Shown here in pieces: positions 1-7,664 of a DNA stretch of 64,000 nt (the first letter of the stretch is position 1; each line of letters starts with the position of its first letter). The stretch is from JACMLD01 sp039919885 (GTDB taxonomy: Bacteria; Bacteroidota; Bacteroidia; Chitinophagales; Chitinophagaceae), in assembly GCA_039919885.1 (NCBI GenBank), contig JBDSEV010000067.1:1-64000 (forward strand). Direction: 5' to 3'. Under the pieces are notes generated by a model. It ran no database searches, was not told the origin of the DNA, and saw nothing but the letters and a program-made list of their open reading frames with translations. The position numbers and the translations under genes are program-made.

Positions 1-39
1 CCAAACCAAACTAGAATAGTTCCAATGATACCAGTCGCT

Positions 40-231
40 GCATAAGGCGCCTCAGCCGGTTCGGTTCCGGCGGTAGCCGGATTGCGGAGCAAAGAAGCGG
101 GTGCAGCGCCGTTGCAGCGACAAGGCCCCGGCGGCCTGAGCCGGACCGCGCAGCAGATCCAAGAATAATCAAATACATTATGAATAAACAGGAACTCGTT
201 GCAGTGACGAGGCCCCGGCGGCCTGAGCCGA
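40..231. repeat. GC-rich imperfect direct repeats upstream of fecR
   Basis: Two 33-base direct repeats lie at 111-143 and 198-230. They differ at two positions and share a perfect 20-base core, GGCCCCGGCGGCCTGAGCCG. A shorter degenerate relative (GGCGCCTCAGCCGG) sits at 47-60, and a perfect 6-bp stem-loop (TCCGGC, loop GGTA, GCCGGA) at 66-81. The cluster is far richer in G and C than the flanking DNA. A minus-strand frame is open through it, but its translation only repeats the DNA periodicity (the copies are 87 bases, 29 codons, apart), so I treat it as non-coding. Its origin and function are unknown. Confidence 0.6.
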
Positions 232-318
232 CTACGAGTGTTGGCAATAACATCAATATCATGACCCTTCACAAAAAGTCCCTTCCGGACCCAGGAAAAA
301 AATATTTAACTATCCTTT

Positions 319-350
319 AGGGGTTTCCCTCATTCGTGTTGTCTTAAGCG
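319..350 (+). promoter_or_regulatory. Putative ECF-type promoter of fecR
   Basis: A symmetric AGGGGTTTCCCT (319-330) is followed after a short spacer by GTTGTCTTAAGC (339-350), about 30 bases before the fecR start. From memory, similar G-run / GTCTTA pairs occur upstream of fecR genes in Bacteroidota, which suggests autoregulation by an ECF sigma factor. No alignment was possible here, so this is a motif-level guess. Confidence 0.3.
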
Positions 351-380
351 TACACGTTTATTTTTTTACTAACTGATTGC

Positions 381-1499
381 ATGCCGAACACAAAAATCTG
401 GGCACTTATCGCCAAAAAATTATCCGGCGAAGCATCCATTGAAGAACTGGGTGAGCTGGAACGTTTATTAAAGGCGAATCCTGAAATGCATTACCCCATG
501 CAGACAGTGGCCGATCTATGGCACCATGCATCCCCCGAGACAGAAGAAGGCCAGCTCGCTTTCGCGCGCCATACAGACCGACTTAAAAACATGGGCGTAG
601 ATTTTCCAACCGCAGCGGTGCCCGGCTATACCGGGGATGTTCCTTCAAAAAGAAAAAAATACCTGGCCATTTTAGTAGTTATTGCCCTTGCGGGAATTGG
701 TTATTTTTCCTGGCCACAGCTGTTCCCATCCAAAGCAAGCGCTAAAACGCTGGCCGACAAAAGCGAAATCTCCACCAAATACGGCTCCAGAACGAAATTG
801 CAGTTGCCTGATGGCAGCCAGGTTTGGCTCAATTCCGGCAGCAAATTGTCGTACGATAAAAGCTATGGAAACGGCTTGCGGGAAGTGGCCTTATCCGGCG
901 AAGCCTACTTTGACGTGGTGAAAAATCCGGCGCAGCCTTTTATTATTCACACTACCAGCATTGACATTAAAGTGCTTGGAACCGCATTCAACGTAAAATC
1001 ATTCCCCGGGGAGAAAAATACGGAGACCAGCCTCATCCGCGGCAGCATTGAAGTAACCATCCGCAACCAGCCCACTAAAAAAATCATATTACAGCCCAAC
1101 GAAAAATTGATAACTGCCAATGAAGATGCCGTGTTGCCGGTTGCCACAATCAACCCAGCCAATACATCAAATCCGGTGATACCGAAAGATGCAGCGCCGC
1201 AGGAACCCATGGTGCAGGTGAGCCATCTTACCTATGAGCCGCGGGACAGCACGGTGGTTGAAACGTCCTGGATGGACAATAAACTGATTTTTCGCAGCGA
1301 AACGTTTGAAGACCTTTCTGTAAAAATGGAGCGCTGGTACGGGGTAACCATCCGGTTTGCAGATGATGCCATCAAACCAAAAAAACTGAATGGCACTTTT
1401 GAGAATGAAAGCATCCAGCAGGCGTTACAGGCGCTGCAGCTGATTACACCGTTCTCTTATAAAATAAACAAAACTGAAATTCTTATCGCATCAAAATAA
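381..1499 (+). CDS. FecR-family anti-sigma factor
   Basis: A 372-residue inner-membrane regulator. The N-terminal cytoplasmic segment (about 1-70) is the Bacteroidota FecR sigma-binding type. One membrane helix lies at about 94-112. The periplasmic FecR domain (about 130-235) has the typical LPDGSQVWLNSGSKLSY and LSGEAYFDVVKNP stretches, and a DUF4974/STN-like domain (about 300-370) ends the protein. In this family the periplasmic part senses the STN domain of the partner TonB-dependent transporter and controls an ECF sigma factor. The partner transporter is the next gene. The sigma factor normally found immediately upstream is not visible in the first 380 bases, so it is either before the window or elsewhere. 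The role is most likely glycan-responsive rather than iron-responsive, given the SusC/SusD context. Confidence 0.93.
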   Translation: MPNTKIWALIAKKLSGEASIEELGELERLLKANPEMHYPMQTVADLWHHASPETEEGQLAFARHTDRLKNMGVDFPTAAVPGYTGDVPSKRKKYLAILVVIALAGIGYFSWPQLFPSKASAKTLADKSEISTKYGSRTKLQLPDGSQVWLNSGSKLSYDKSYGNGLREVALSGEAYFDVVKNPAQPFIIHTTSIDIKVLGTAFNVKSFPGEKNTETSLIRGSIEVTIRNQPTKKIILQPNEKLITANEDAVLPVATINPANTSNPVIPKDAAPQEPMVQVSHLTYEPRDSTVVETSWMDNKLIFRSETFEDLSVKMERWYGVTIRFADDAIKPKKLNGTFENESIQQALQALQLITPFSYKINKTEILIASK

Positions 1500-1558
1500 T
1501 AACCAATCGCTAAAAACTAAACTTGGCAGTATGAGACAAAACAAACCGACTTAAAAAC

Positions 1559-1623
1559 AAAAAGGGCACCGTTGGCGCGGCACCCTGTGAGGTAAGACAG
1601 ACGCTTGCATCCGCCCTTTTTTT
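1559..1623 (+). terminator. Long-arm hairpin between fecR and susC
   Basis: AAAAAGGGC (1559-1567) is perfectly complementary to GCCCTTTTT (1613-1621). Inside are possible pairings GGCG/CGCT and CTGT/ACAG. The structure ends in a run of T, so it could be a terminator separating the fecR transcript from susC or an attenuator in the susC leader. It lies about 40 bases before the susC start chosen here. Confidence 0.4.
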
Positions 1624-1661
1624 ACCAAGGGCTTTTCATCTATCACCTTTCAATTAAAAGT

Positions 1662-4600
1662 ATGAAAAAAAATTATTTGGTGCCTTTATTATTCCGGAGG
1701 CACAATTTTTTAAAGACGCTCCTGATTATGAAACTAACGACGGCTTTGTTATTCCTTACCTGCTTACAGGTTTCGGCTAATGACGCATTCTCACAAACCA
1801 GCATAACGCTGAAGCTGCAGTCGACCGAACTGAAGAAAGCACTGACCATTATAGAGCGGAAAAGCAGTTACCGTTTTCTGTACAATGAAGAGACAGTGAA
1901 AGCCGGAACCAAAGTAGATGTTGACGCCATCAACACGCCGGTAACGGAGATACTGGACAAACTTTTTGCCAACCGCCTGCTGTCTTATAAAATCCTTGCG
2001 AACAACCTGGTAGTGATTACCGGGAAAGACATGGAAGTAACAGAAACCAAAGTAACAGGTAAAATAACCTCTTCGTTAGGCGAAATATTACCGGGTGTTT
2101 CGGTAAAGGTGAAAGGGAGTACCCTGGGTACCCAAACAGATGCTGCAGGAAACTTTGCGTTAACTGTTCCGGACAATGCCGTACTGGTATTTTCTTACGT
2201 AGGTTATGAATCGCAGGAAATTGCGGTAGGCGGTCGCACCAGCATCACGGTAAGCCTTGTTGCCTCTACGCAGAAAATGGACGAAGTAGTTGTAATTGGT
2301 TATGGTGTTGCCAACAAGCGGGATTTAACCGGTTCCATTGCCAAAGTATCCGGTAAAGACATTGCTGATAAACCCAATACCAATCCCGTTGCTTCTTTGC
2401 AGGGCAGGGTGGCCGGTTTGTCTGTTGTAAACAGCGGAACACCAGGCAGGGCACCAGATATCCGTATACGTGGTACGTCCAGCATCGGTAATAAAACGCC
2501 GTTGTACGTGGTGGATGGTATTTTTAACGACAACATCGATTACATCAACCCCAACGATATTGAATCCATTGAAGTTTTGAAAGACCCTTCTTCGCTTGCC
2601 ATATTTGGCGTACGGGGCGCTACCGGTGTAATTGCCATTACCACCAAAAAAGCAAAGGCCGGGCAAACCATCGTAAACTTCAATACCAGTTTCGGGTTTA
2701 AAAAACTGGTAGACAAAATTAAATTCGTGGATGCAGAAGGTTTCAAAACACTGTTTGCGGAAGAAAGGGCCAACGATATCACCAATCCAACAACAGCACC
2801 TTTTGATTATACCGGTTTAAATGCCAATACAGACTGGATCAATGCGGTAACAAGAACCGCGCATTTCAATAATAATAACCTGAGCGTTTCCGGTAGTACA
2901 GAAAAGAACAGGTTTAATTTTGGTCTTGGCTACACTTCCGACGAAGGCATTATCAAAAATGAAAAATTGACGAAGATGCTGCTTTCATTCAGCGATGAAT
3001 TTAAAGTAAGCAAGCATATCAAAATTGGTCTCAACCTCAATTCTTTCCGCCAGAACAATCCTTATGATGCAACGGCTGTTTTAGACGATGCAAGAAAAGT
3101 AATACCACAGGTATCCGCCGGCACCCGCTTGTTTAAAACAGCTAACCCATACGGAGGTGACAGCATCATGTCTAATTTATATTCAGGTCTGGACGTGGGG
3201 CTGCAGTCTTCCGGCGTGGTAAACCCATTACTAAGGGTAGAGCGCGAATGGGACAAGATCATCAACATTGAATACCGCAACGTAGGAAGTATCTACGGCG
3301 AAGTAAACTTTCTCAAAAATTTTACCTTCCGCTCTACGGTATATGCAGATATCAGCACCGTTAACAAACGCCAGTACACACCGTTGTACTACGCTTACAA
3401 TCCTAAGAATGACATTCCTTACCTGTACAGTCAGAGCACCAACCTGCAGGAAGACGACCAGACGTACCGGAAATTTCAGCAAGATCATGTACTCACGTTT
3501 AAGAAAAATTTTGGTGACCACAGCGTAACAGCAACCGGTGGTTTTACCACGTATTATTTTGGAAATTTCAACAGAACAGGAAAAGTAAGCCAGCGCCCGT
3601 CCAACTTAGCGGGTGTTCCCATTCCGGATGATAAAAGATTCTGGTACCTGTCAAATGGTTTTGAAGATCCTACCACAACATCCGGTTCTTCCAGCCAGAA
3701 CGAATATTCCACCGTTTCTTACCTGGCCAGGGTGTTGTATAATTTCAAAGGCAAATATTACCTGAATGGTTCATTCAGAAATGATGCGTCTTCAAGAATT
3801 CCGGAAAAAAACCGTAACCAGAAATTCTGGGCCATTGGTGCAGCATGGGATGTGAGCAGGGAAGACTTTATGCACAACCAGCATATTTTTGATTTCCTGA
3901 AAGTAAAAGCATCTATTGGTGTGCTGGGCAACCAGACAGCTTCCAGGCTGGATGGCACACCGCTGAACTATCCTTTTTATCCCAACCTTACTTCCGGATC
4001 CAACGCAGTATTTGGTACCAATGTAGTTTCGGCCGCCACGCAGGAATACATTGCTAACCCGGAACTGAAATGGGAAACCGTAGATGCAAAAGAAATAGGC
4101 GTGGAATTAAATGCTTTCCAGAACCGCCTGCATTTTGAAGGCAACTATTTTATCAGGACCACTAAAAACCTGATGACCTTTGTTGACCGGAGCGTACTTG
4201 GCTTAAAAAATGAACTGGTAAATGGCGGCAGCCTCAAAAACTGGGGCGAAGAATTTACGGCCAGCTGGACACAGAATTTCTCTAAAGACCTCACCTTAAA
4301 CATTGGTGGTAACATCACATTTACGAAAAACAAGGTGCTGACGCTGGCGGAAGATTTGCCCGCCGGATTTTTATCCCGTGCCTCACAAAACAATGGTAGT
4401 GCAGAAAGCAGAACCCAACCCGGCCTGCCCATTGGTTCTTTTTATGGATATGAAGTGGAAGGACTTTACCAGAGCTATGCAGATATCCTGAAATCTCCTT
4501 CTGCCGCAGCGTTGGGTGCTTACCGGCCAGGCGATTTTAAATTCAGGGATGTAAACGGCGACGGCATTATCAGCGCGGATGACAGAACAGTTATTGGCAA

Positions 4601-5093
4601 CCCTACACCGGATTTTGCGTATGGTGGATCAATAAGTCTTACCTACAAAGGACTTAGCCTGGGCGTAGATGTAGTGGGTGTATACGGCAATGAAATTTTC
4701 AGGACCTGGGGTTCGCTTGAATCGCCCTTCCAGCGTGTTAACTATTCTGCTGAAAAACTCAACAGGTGGCATGGGGAAGGAACATCCAACTGGGTACCTA
4801 TACTGGGACAGGGAGATCGCTTTAACTACAACGGTTCTACCTATAATATTGAAGACGGCAGTTATTTCCGGATCCGTAACGTGCAGCTGGGCTATAGTTT
4901 TCCAAGACCGATGCTGTCAAAAGCAAAAATCAAGGACCTGCGAATTTTCGTAAATGTTCAGAATATGAAAACATTTAAAAATAACCTTGGTTATACCACA
5001 GAATACGGCGGCGATGCAACATCTTTTGGATATGATAACGGAGGTGGAGCAATTCCTGTTGTAATGACCGGCGGCCTGAACATAACTTTTTAA
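1662..5093 (+). CDS. SusC/RagA-type TonB-dependent transporter with STN domain
   Basis: A 1143-residue outer-membrane importer that with SusD forms a lidded channel for oligosaccharides powered by TonB-ExbBD. Order of parts: signal peptide (to about 45), STN signalling domain (about 48-119), carboxypeptidase-regulatory-like domain (about 130-200), TonB-box-like region ending in VVVIGYG (about 206-215), plug (about 218-340, with the SusC signature around RIRGTSSIGNKTPLYVVDG) and a 22-strand-type barrel ending in an aromatic residue (NITF). The frame is open 19 codons further upstream, but that extension begins inside the T-run of the leader hairpin, so ATG 1662 is preferred; an internal ATG at 1728 would also leave a signal peptide. 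The STN domain pairs it with the upstream FecR. SusD follows after 19 bases. Confidence 0.95.
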   Translation: MKKNYLVPLLFRRHNFLKTLLIMKLTTALLFLTCLQVSANDAFSQTSITLKLQSTELKKALTIIERKSSYRFLYNEETVKAGTKVDVDAINTPVTEILDKLFANRLLSYKILANNLVVITGKDMEVTETKVTGKITSSLGEILPGVSVKVKGSTLGTQTDAAGNFALTVPDNAVLVFSYVGYESQEIAVGGRTSITVSLVASTQKMDEVVVIGYGVANKRDLTGSIAKVSGKDIADKPNTNPVASLQGRVAGLSVVNSGTPGRAPDIRIRGTSSIGNKTPLYVVDGIFNDNIDYINPNDIESIEVLKDPSSLAIFGVRGATGVIAITTKKAKAGQTIVNFNTSFGFKKLVDKIKFVDAEGFKTLFAEERANDITNPTTAPFDYTGLNANTDWINAVTRTAHFNNNNLSVSGSTEKNRFNFGLGYTSDEGIIKNEKLTKMLLSFSDEFKVSKHIKIGLNLNSFRQNNPYDATAVLDDARKVIPQVSAGTRLFKTANPYGGDSIMSNLYSGLDVGLQSSGVVNPLLRVEREWDKIINIEYRNVGSIYGEVNFLKNFTFRSTVYADISTVNKRQYTPLYYAYNPKNDIPYLYSQSTNLQEDDQTYRKFQQDHVLTFKKNFGDHSVTATGGFTTYYFGNFNRTGKVSQRPSNLAGVPIPDDKRFWYLSNGFEDPTTTSGSSSQNEYSTVSYLARVLYNFKGKYYLNGSFRNDASSRIPEKNRNQKFWAIGAAWDVSREDFMHNQHIFDFLKVKASIGVLGNQTASRLDGTPLNYPFYPNLTSGSNAVFGTNVVSAATQEYIANPELKWETVDAKEIGVELNAFQNRLHFEGNYFIRTTKNLMTFVDRSVLGLKNELVNGGSLKNWGEEFTASWTQNFSKDLTLNIGGNITFTKNKVLTLAEDLPAGFLSRASQNNGSAESRTQPGLPIGSFYGYEVEGLYQSYADILKSPSAAALGAYRPGDFKFRDVNGDGIISADDRTVIGNPTPDFAYGGSISLTYKGLSLGVDVVGVYGNEIFRTWGSLESPFQRVNYSAEKLNRWHGEGTSNWVPILGQGDRFNYNGSTYNIEDGSYFRIRNVQLGYSFPRPMLSKAKIKDLRIFVNVQNMKTFKNNLGYTTEYGGDATSFGYDNGGGAIPVVMTGGLNITF

Positions 5094-5112
5094 AATTTAA
5101 AATCTCATTGGC

Positions 5113-6693
5113 ATGAAAAAATATAAAATGTTAACCCTCACCTTGCTGTTGGCAATTCCAATGCTGGTATCGGTGGTGGGTTGTAAAAAATTCCTTGACC
5201 GCAAGCCATTGCAGTCAACACTGGATGATTTAAACCAGGGCGCGCTGGAAGGACAGGTACTGGGTATGTATAATATACTGAGAACCTATGCAGGCTTCTC
5301 CACTTTACCTTTCCTGGATTTTCATAGTATCCGGGATGATGACGCGGCAAAAGGCAGTGATATTAATGATGGTAAAGAAGTAGTGACTGAATTTGATACG
5401 TACCAATATTCAAAAGACGACTGGGCACCGAATACCTATTGGAATGACAGGTATACAATGATAAACTCAGCCAATATTGCATTGCACACTGCGGATTCTT
5501 TAAAAGTGACCGATCCCGCTTCGCTTCGCAATATTGGTGAAGCTTGTTTTTTCAGGGCGCATTCTTATTTTGAACTGGTGAAAACCTACGGTGATGTCCC
5601 ATTGCTGAAGAGCCAGATTGTTGTTCCTTCCGATGGAGTGAAACCAAAATCAACGACAGGAGAAATTTATGCTTTTATAGATTCCAATTTGCAAGTGGCC
5701 GCTAATTATTTGCCGGTTACCGCAGATGAGTATGGTCCCGGTTTCAAAGGCCGGCTCACCAAAGGCGCCGCTAATACACTGTGGGCGCAAACTTATCTCT
5801 TCAGACAAAACTGGGCAAGGGTGATAGCGCTTAGCAACCAGGTGATAGCCTCTGCACAATATTCATTGCCAACGTTTCCAACGGTATGGAAAGACGGCAC
5901 CAATGGAGATGGTAAAAATGGACCGGAATCTGTTTGGGAAATGAACGCCTGGGTAGGCGCTAACGGCCAGAGCAACGGCAAAGTAAACAACGGCTCCGGC
6001 TGGGGAACCTGCCAGAATGTAAGGCAAAATGGTGCTACCAACGACTGGAATCTTGGTTGGGGATGGAATGTGCCTACGCAAAACCTGGTAGACGCATGGG
6101 ACGATACGGATCCAAGAAAACGCCAGACGATTTTATATTCAGGTCAGTCGGACGGCGGCCCATCCCAGGGTGGCTATGGCGCAACTCTTCCTAATTATAC
6201 CACGCCAGATGGCGCTGGTGGCCTTGCCCAAAAATACTGGAACAAGAAAGTATATTCAGACCCCGCCATGCGGCAGTTTACCGGCTTTGTAAATGCAAAT
6301 GGTGCAGCGGAATGGATCAATCACCGCATTTTACGCTATGCAGATGTTATTTTAATGCTGGCCGAAGCATCCAACGAAATGAACGACGGTGTAACGGCAG
6401 CGGCTAACCTGGAAAAAATACGCGACCGGGCCAGCGGCTTCCTTGGTGCAACCCGTACAGTGCTTCCAAAAATTGCTTTTGTAAGCCAGGCACAAATGAG
6501 AACCGCTATCAAAAATGAACGAAGGTTTGAGTTTGCTATGGAAGGTTACCGCTTTTATGACCTGGTAAGATGGGGCGATGCCGTCTCTGTGCTGAATGGT
6601 CTGGGGTATACAAACAGATGCAGGTATTACCCGATACCGCAAAAAGCCATTGATTTATCAGGCGGCGTGCTGAAACAAAATCCGGAGTGGTAA
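5113..6693 (+). CDS. SusD/RagB-family glycan-binding lipoprotein
   Basis: A 526-residue surface lipoprotein that caps the SusC channel and binds oligosaccharide. The signal peptide ends in a lipobox (VVGC, Cys24), followed by the family-typical KKFLDRKP. Helical TPR-type elements carry conserved segments such as EACFFRAHSYFELVKTYGDVP and, near the C terminus, NERRFEFAMEGYRFYDLVRW, which are standard for RagB/SusD. It sits 19 bases after susC and is almost certainly co-transcribed with it. The ligand cannot be read from the sequence; an unusually Gly/Asn/Trp-rich stretch (about residues 275-345) is where the binding loops would be expected. Confidence 0.95.
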   Translation: MKKYKMLTLTLLLAIPMLVSVVGCKKFLDRKPLQSTLDDLNQGALEGQVLGMYNILRTYAGFSTLPFLDFHSIRDDDAAKGSDINDGKEVVTEFDTYQYSKDDWAPNTYWNDRYTMINSANIALHTADSLKVTDPASLRNIGEACFFRAHSYFELVKTYGDVPLLKSQIVVPSDGVKPKSTTGEIYAFIDSNLQVAANYLPVTADEYGPGFKGRLTKGAANTLWAQTYLFRQNWARVIALSNQVIASAQYSLPTFPTVWKDGTNGDGKNGPESVWEMNAWVGANGQSNGKVNNGSGWGTCQNVRQNGATNDWNLGWGWNVPTQNLVDAWDDTDPRKRQTILYSGQSDGGPSQGGYGATLPNYTTPDGAGGLAQKYWNKKVYSDPAMRQFTGFVNANGAAEWINHRILRYADVILMLAEASNEMNDGVTAAANLEKIRDRASGFLGATRTVLPKIAFVSQAQMRTAIKNERRFEFAMEGYRFYDLVRWGDAVSVLNGLGYTNRCRYYPIPQKAIDLSGGVLKQNPEW

Positions 6694-6727
6694 TATTTTT
6701 AAAACTTTCATTTTTAAAAGCTTCTTT

Positions 6728-7558
6728 ATGATTTTTAATATAATAAAAAATAGCACTTTGCTTTTGGCGCTGGTTCTACTGGTGAGCAGCTGCGATAAAA
6801 AGAAACAGCCTGCATTGGGCGATTATGCAAAAGATACCAACCCGCCCGGCGGACCGCTAAAATTCTATGCTGCTTTAAATGGCGGCAATGTAGACAGCAT
6901 CCGGGCTAATTTTGGCGTAGACAACAACGTCTCTTATGTAGCCGGATTGGCAGATAAAGCAGTCCAGTTCGACGGTACTAAAAATGGTTACGTTTCTTAC
7001 CCGTCTGCGAATGATTTTGGCGCAGCAACAAGTTTTACGATATCATTCTGGATGAACATCACCCTGGCGCAGAAAGACAATGCGCATGCAGTAGGGGTTT
7101 TAGCATTCGCAAATGCTAAAAACTTCTGGGGCAATGCCACCTTCTATGCAGACAACAACGCAAAGTCGGCATCAGACTCTATGGATTTAAAAATACATTT
7201 CAATGCCCCCGGTAACGGCGACAACTGGAATTATGCAGGCTACAATTTTGCCAAAGCGTGGCCAAAAATGTATGACGGGGTATGGCACCAGGTAGCATTT
7301 ACTTATGACAAAGCCACTTTAACCGGTACTGTTTACCGTGATGGCGTACAGTTTGACAAGCAGACTGGTCAGACCATCGCCTTTGAAAACAATTCGCAGG
7401 TAGTATTGGGCGGCTTCCAGGAAGCAGCCGGTGTGGTAGACAGTTATGGCAACAATACCTGGATGGCAGGCTTTCCCGGTAAAATGGACAATGTAAAGTT
7501 GTACGGAACTGCTTTGACAGCGGCAGAAATTGCAGCGTCTTATGCAGCCAAAAATTAA
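6728..7558 (+). CDS. LamG/concanavalin-like lipoprotein, probable surface glycan-binding protein
   Basis: A 276-residue lipoprotein with a lipobox ending at Cys22 (LLVSSC) followed by DKKK. Most of the mature part is a LamG/laminin-G-3 jelly roll: AVQFDGTKNGYVSYP, then TISFWMN, DGVWHQVAFTYDKATLTGTV and the C-terminal MDNVKLYGTALTAAEIAASY are all hallmarks of the fold. It lies 34 bases after susD, the usual position of a surface glycan-binding protein in polysaccharide utilization loci. No catalytic motif is evident, so binding is more likely than hydrolysis. A strong hairpin follows the gene. Confidence 0.85.
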   Translation: MIFNIIKNSTLLLALVLLVSSCDKKKQPALGDYAKDTNPPGGPLKFYAALNGGNVDSIRANFGVDNNVSYVAGLADKAVQFDGTKNGYVSYPSANDFGAATSFTISFWMNITLAQKDNAHAVGVLAFANAKNFWGNATFYADNNAKSASDSMDLKIHFNAPGNGDNWNYAGYNFAKAWPKMYDGVWHQVAFTYDKATLTGTVYRDGVQFDKQTGQTIAFENNSQVVLGGFQEAAGVVDSYGNNTWMAGFPGKMDNVKLYGTALTAAEIAASYAAKN

Positions 7559-7577
7559 TAAATTGATTTAACACCTG

Positions 7578-7612
7578 CAGGAGGGTTGCATATAAATAAT
7601 GCAACCCTCCTG
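7578..7612 (+). terminator. Strong intrinsic hairpin after the LamG lipoprotein
   Basis: A perfect 14-bp stem (CAGGAGGGTTGCAT, 7578-7591, with ATGCAACCCTCCTG, 7599-7612) has a 7-base loop and is followed by TATTTTCA. It probably ends or attenuates the fecR-susCD-LamG transcript, so the distal enzymes may be expressed at a lower level or from their own promoter. The T tract is moderate. Confidence 0.7.
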
Positions 7613-7664
7613 TATTTTCAATCAAAACGCATATTATAAATCAGTCACACCTTGTTGTAATTGT

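Noticed and set aside
111..230. Two repeats with a 54-base spacer as a CRISPR array
   Set aside because: Only two copies, GC-rich and imperfect, with no cas genes; the features do not fit an array.
11..262. An 83-codon minus-strand open frame
   Set aside because: Its translation only mirrors the DNA repeat (copies 87 bases apart, in frame), it has no recognisable domain and no supporting signals.
1559..1623. A known riboswitch in the susC leader
   Set aside because: No conserved aptamer motif that I can recognise; only a simple long-arm stem is supported.
381..5093. Iron-uptake (Fec-type) system
   Set aside because: The FecR and STN parts are shared with glycan systems, and the SusD, glycoside hydrolase and lectin-like neighbours point to a polysaccharide.
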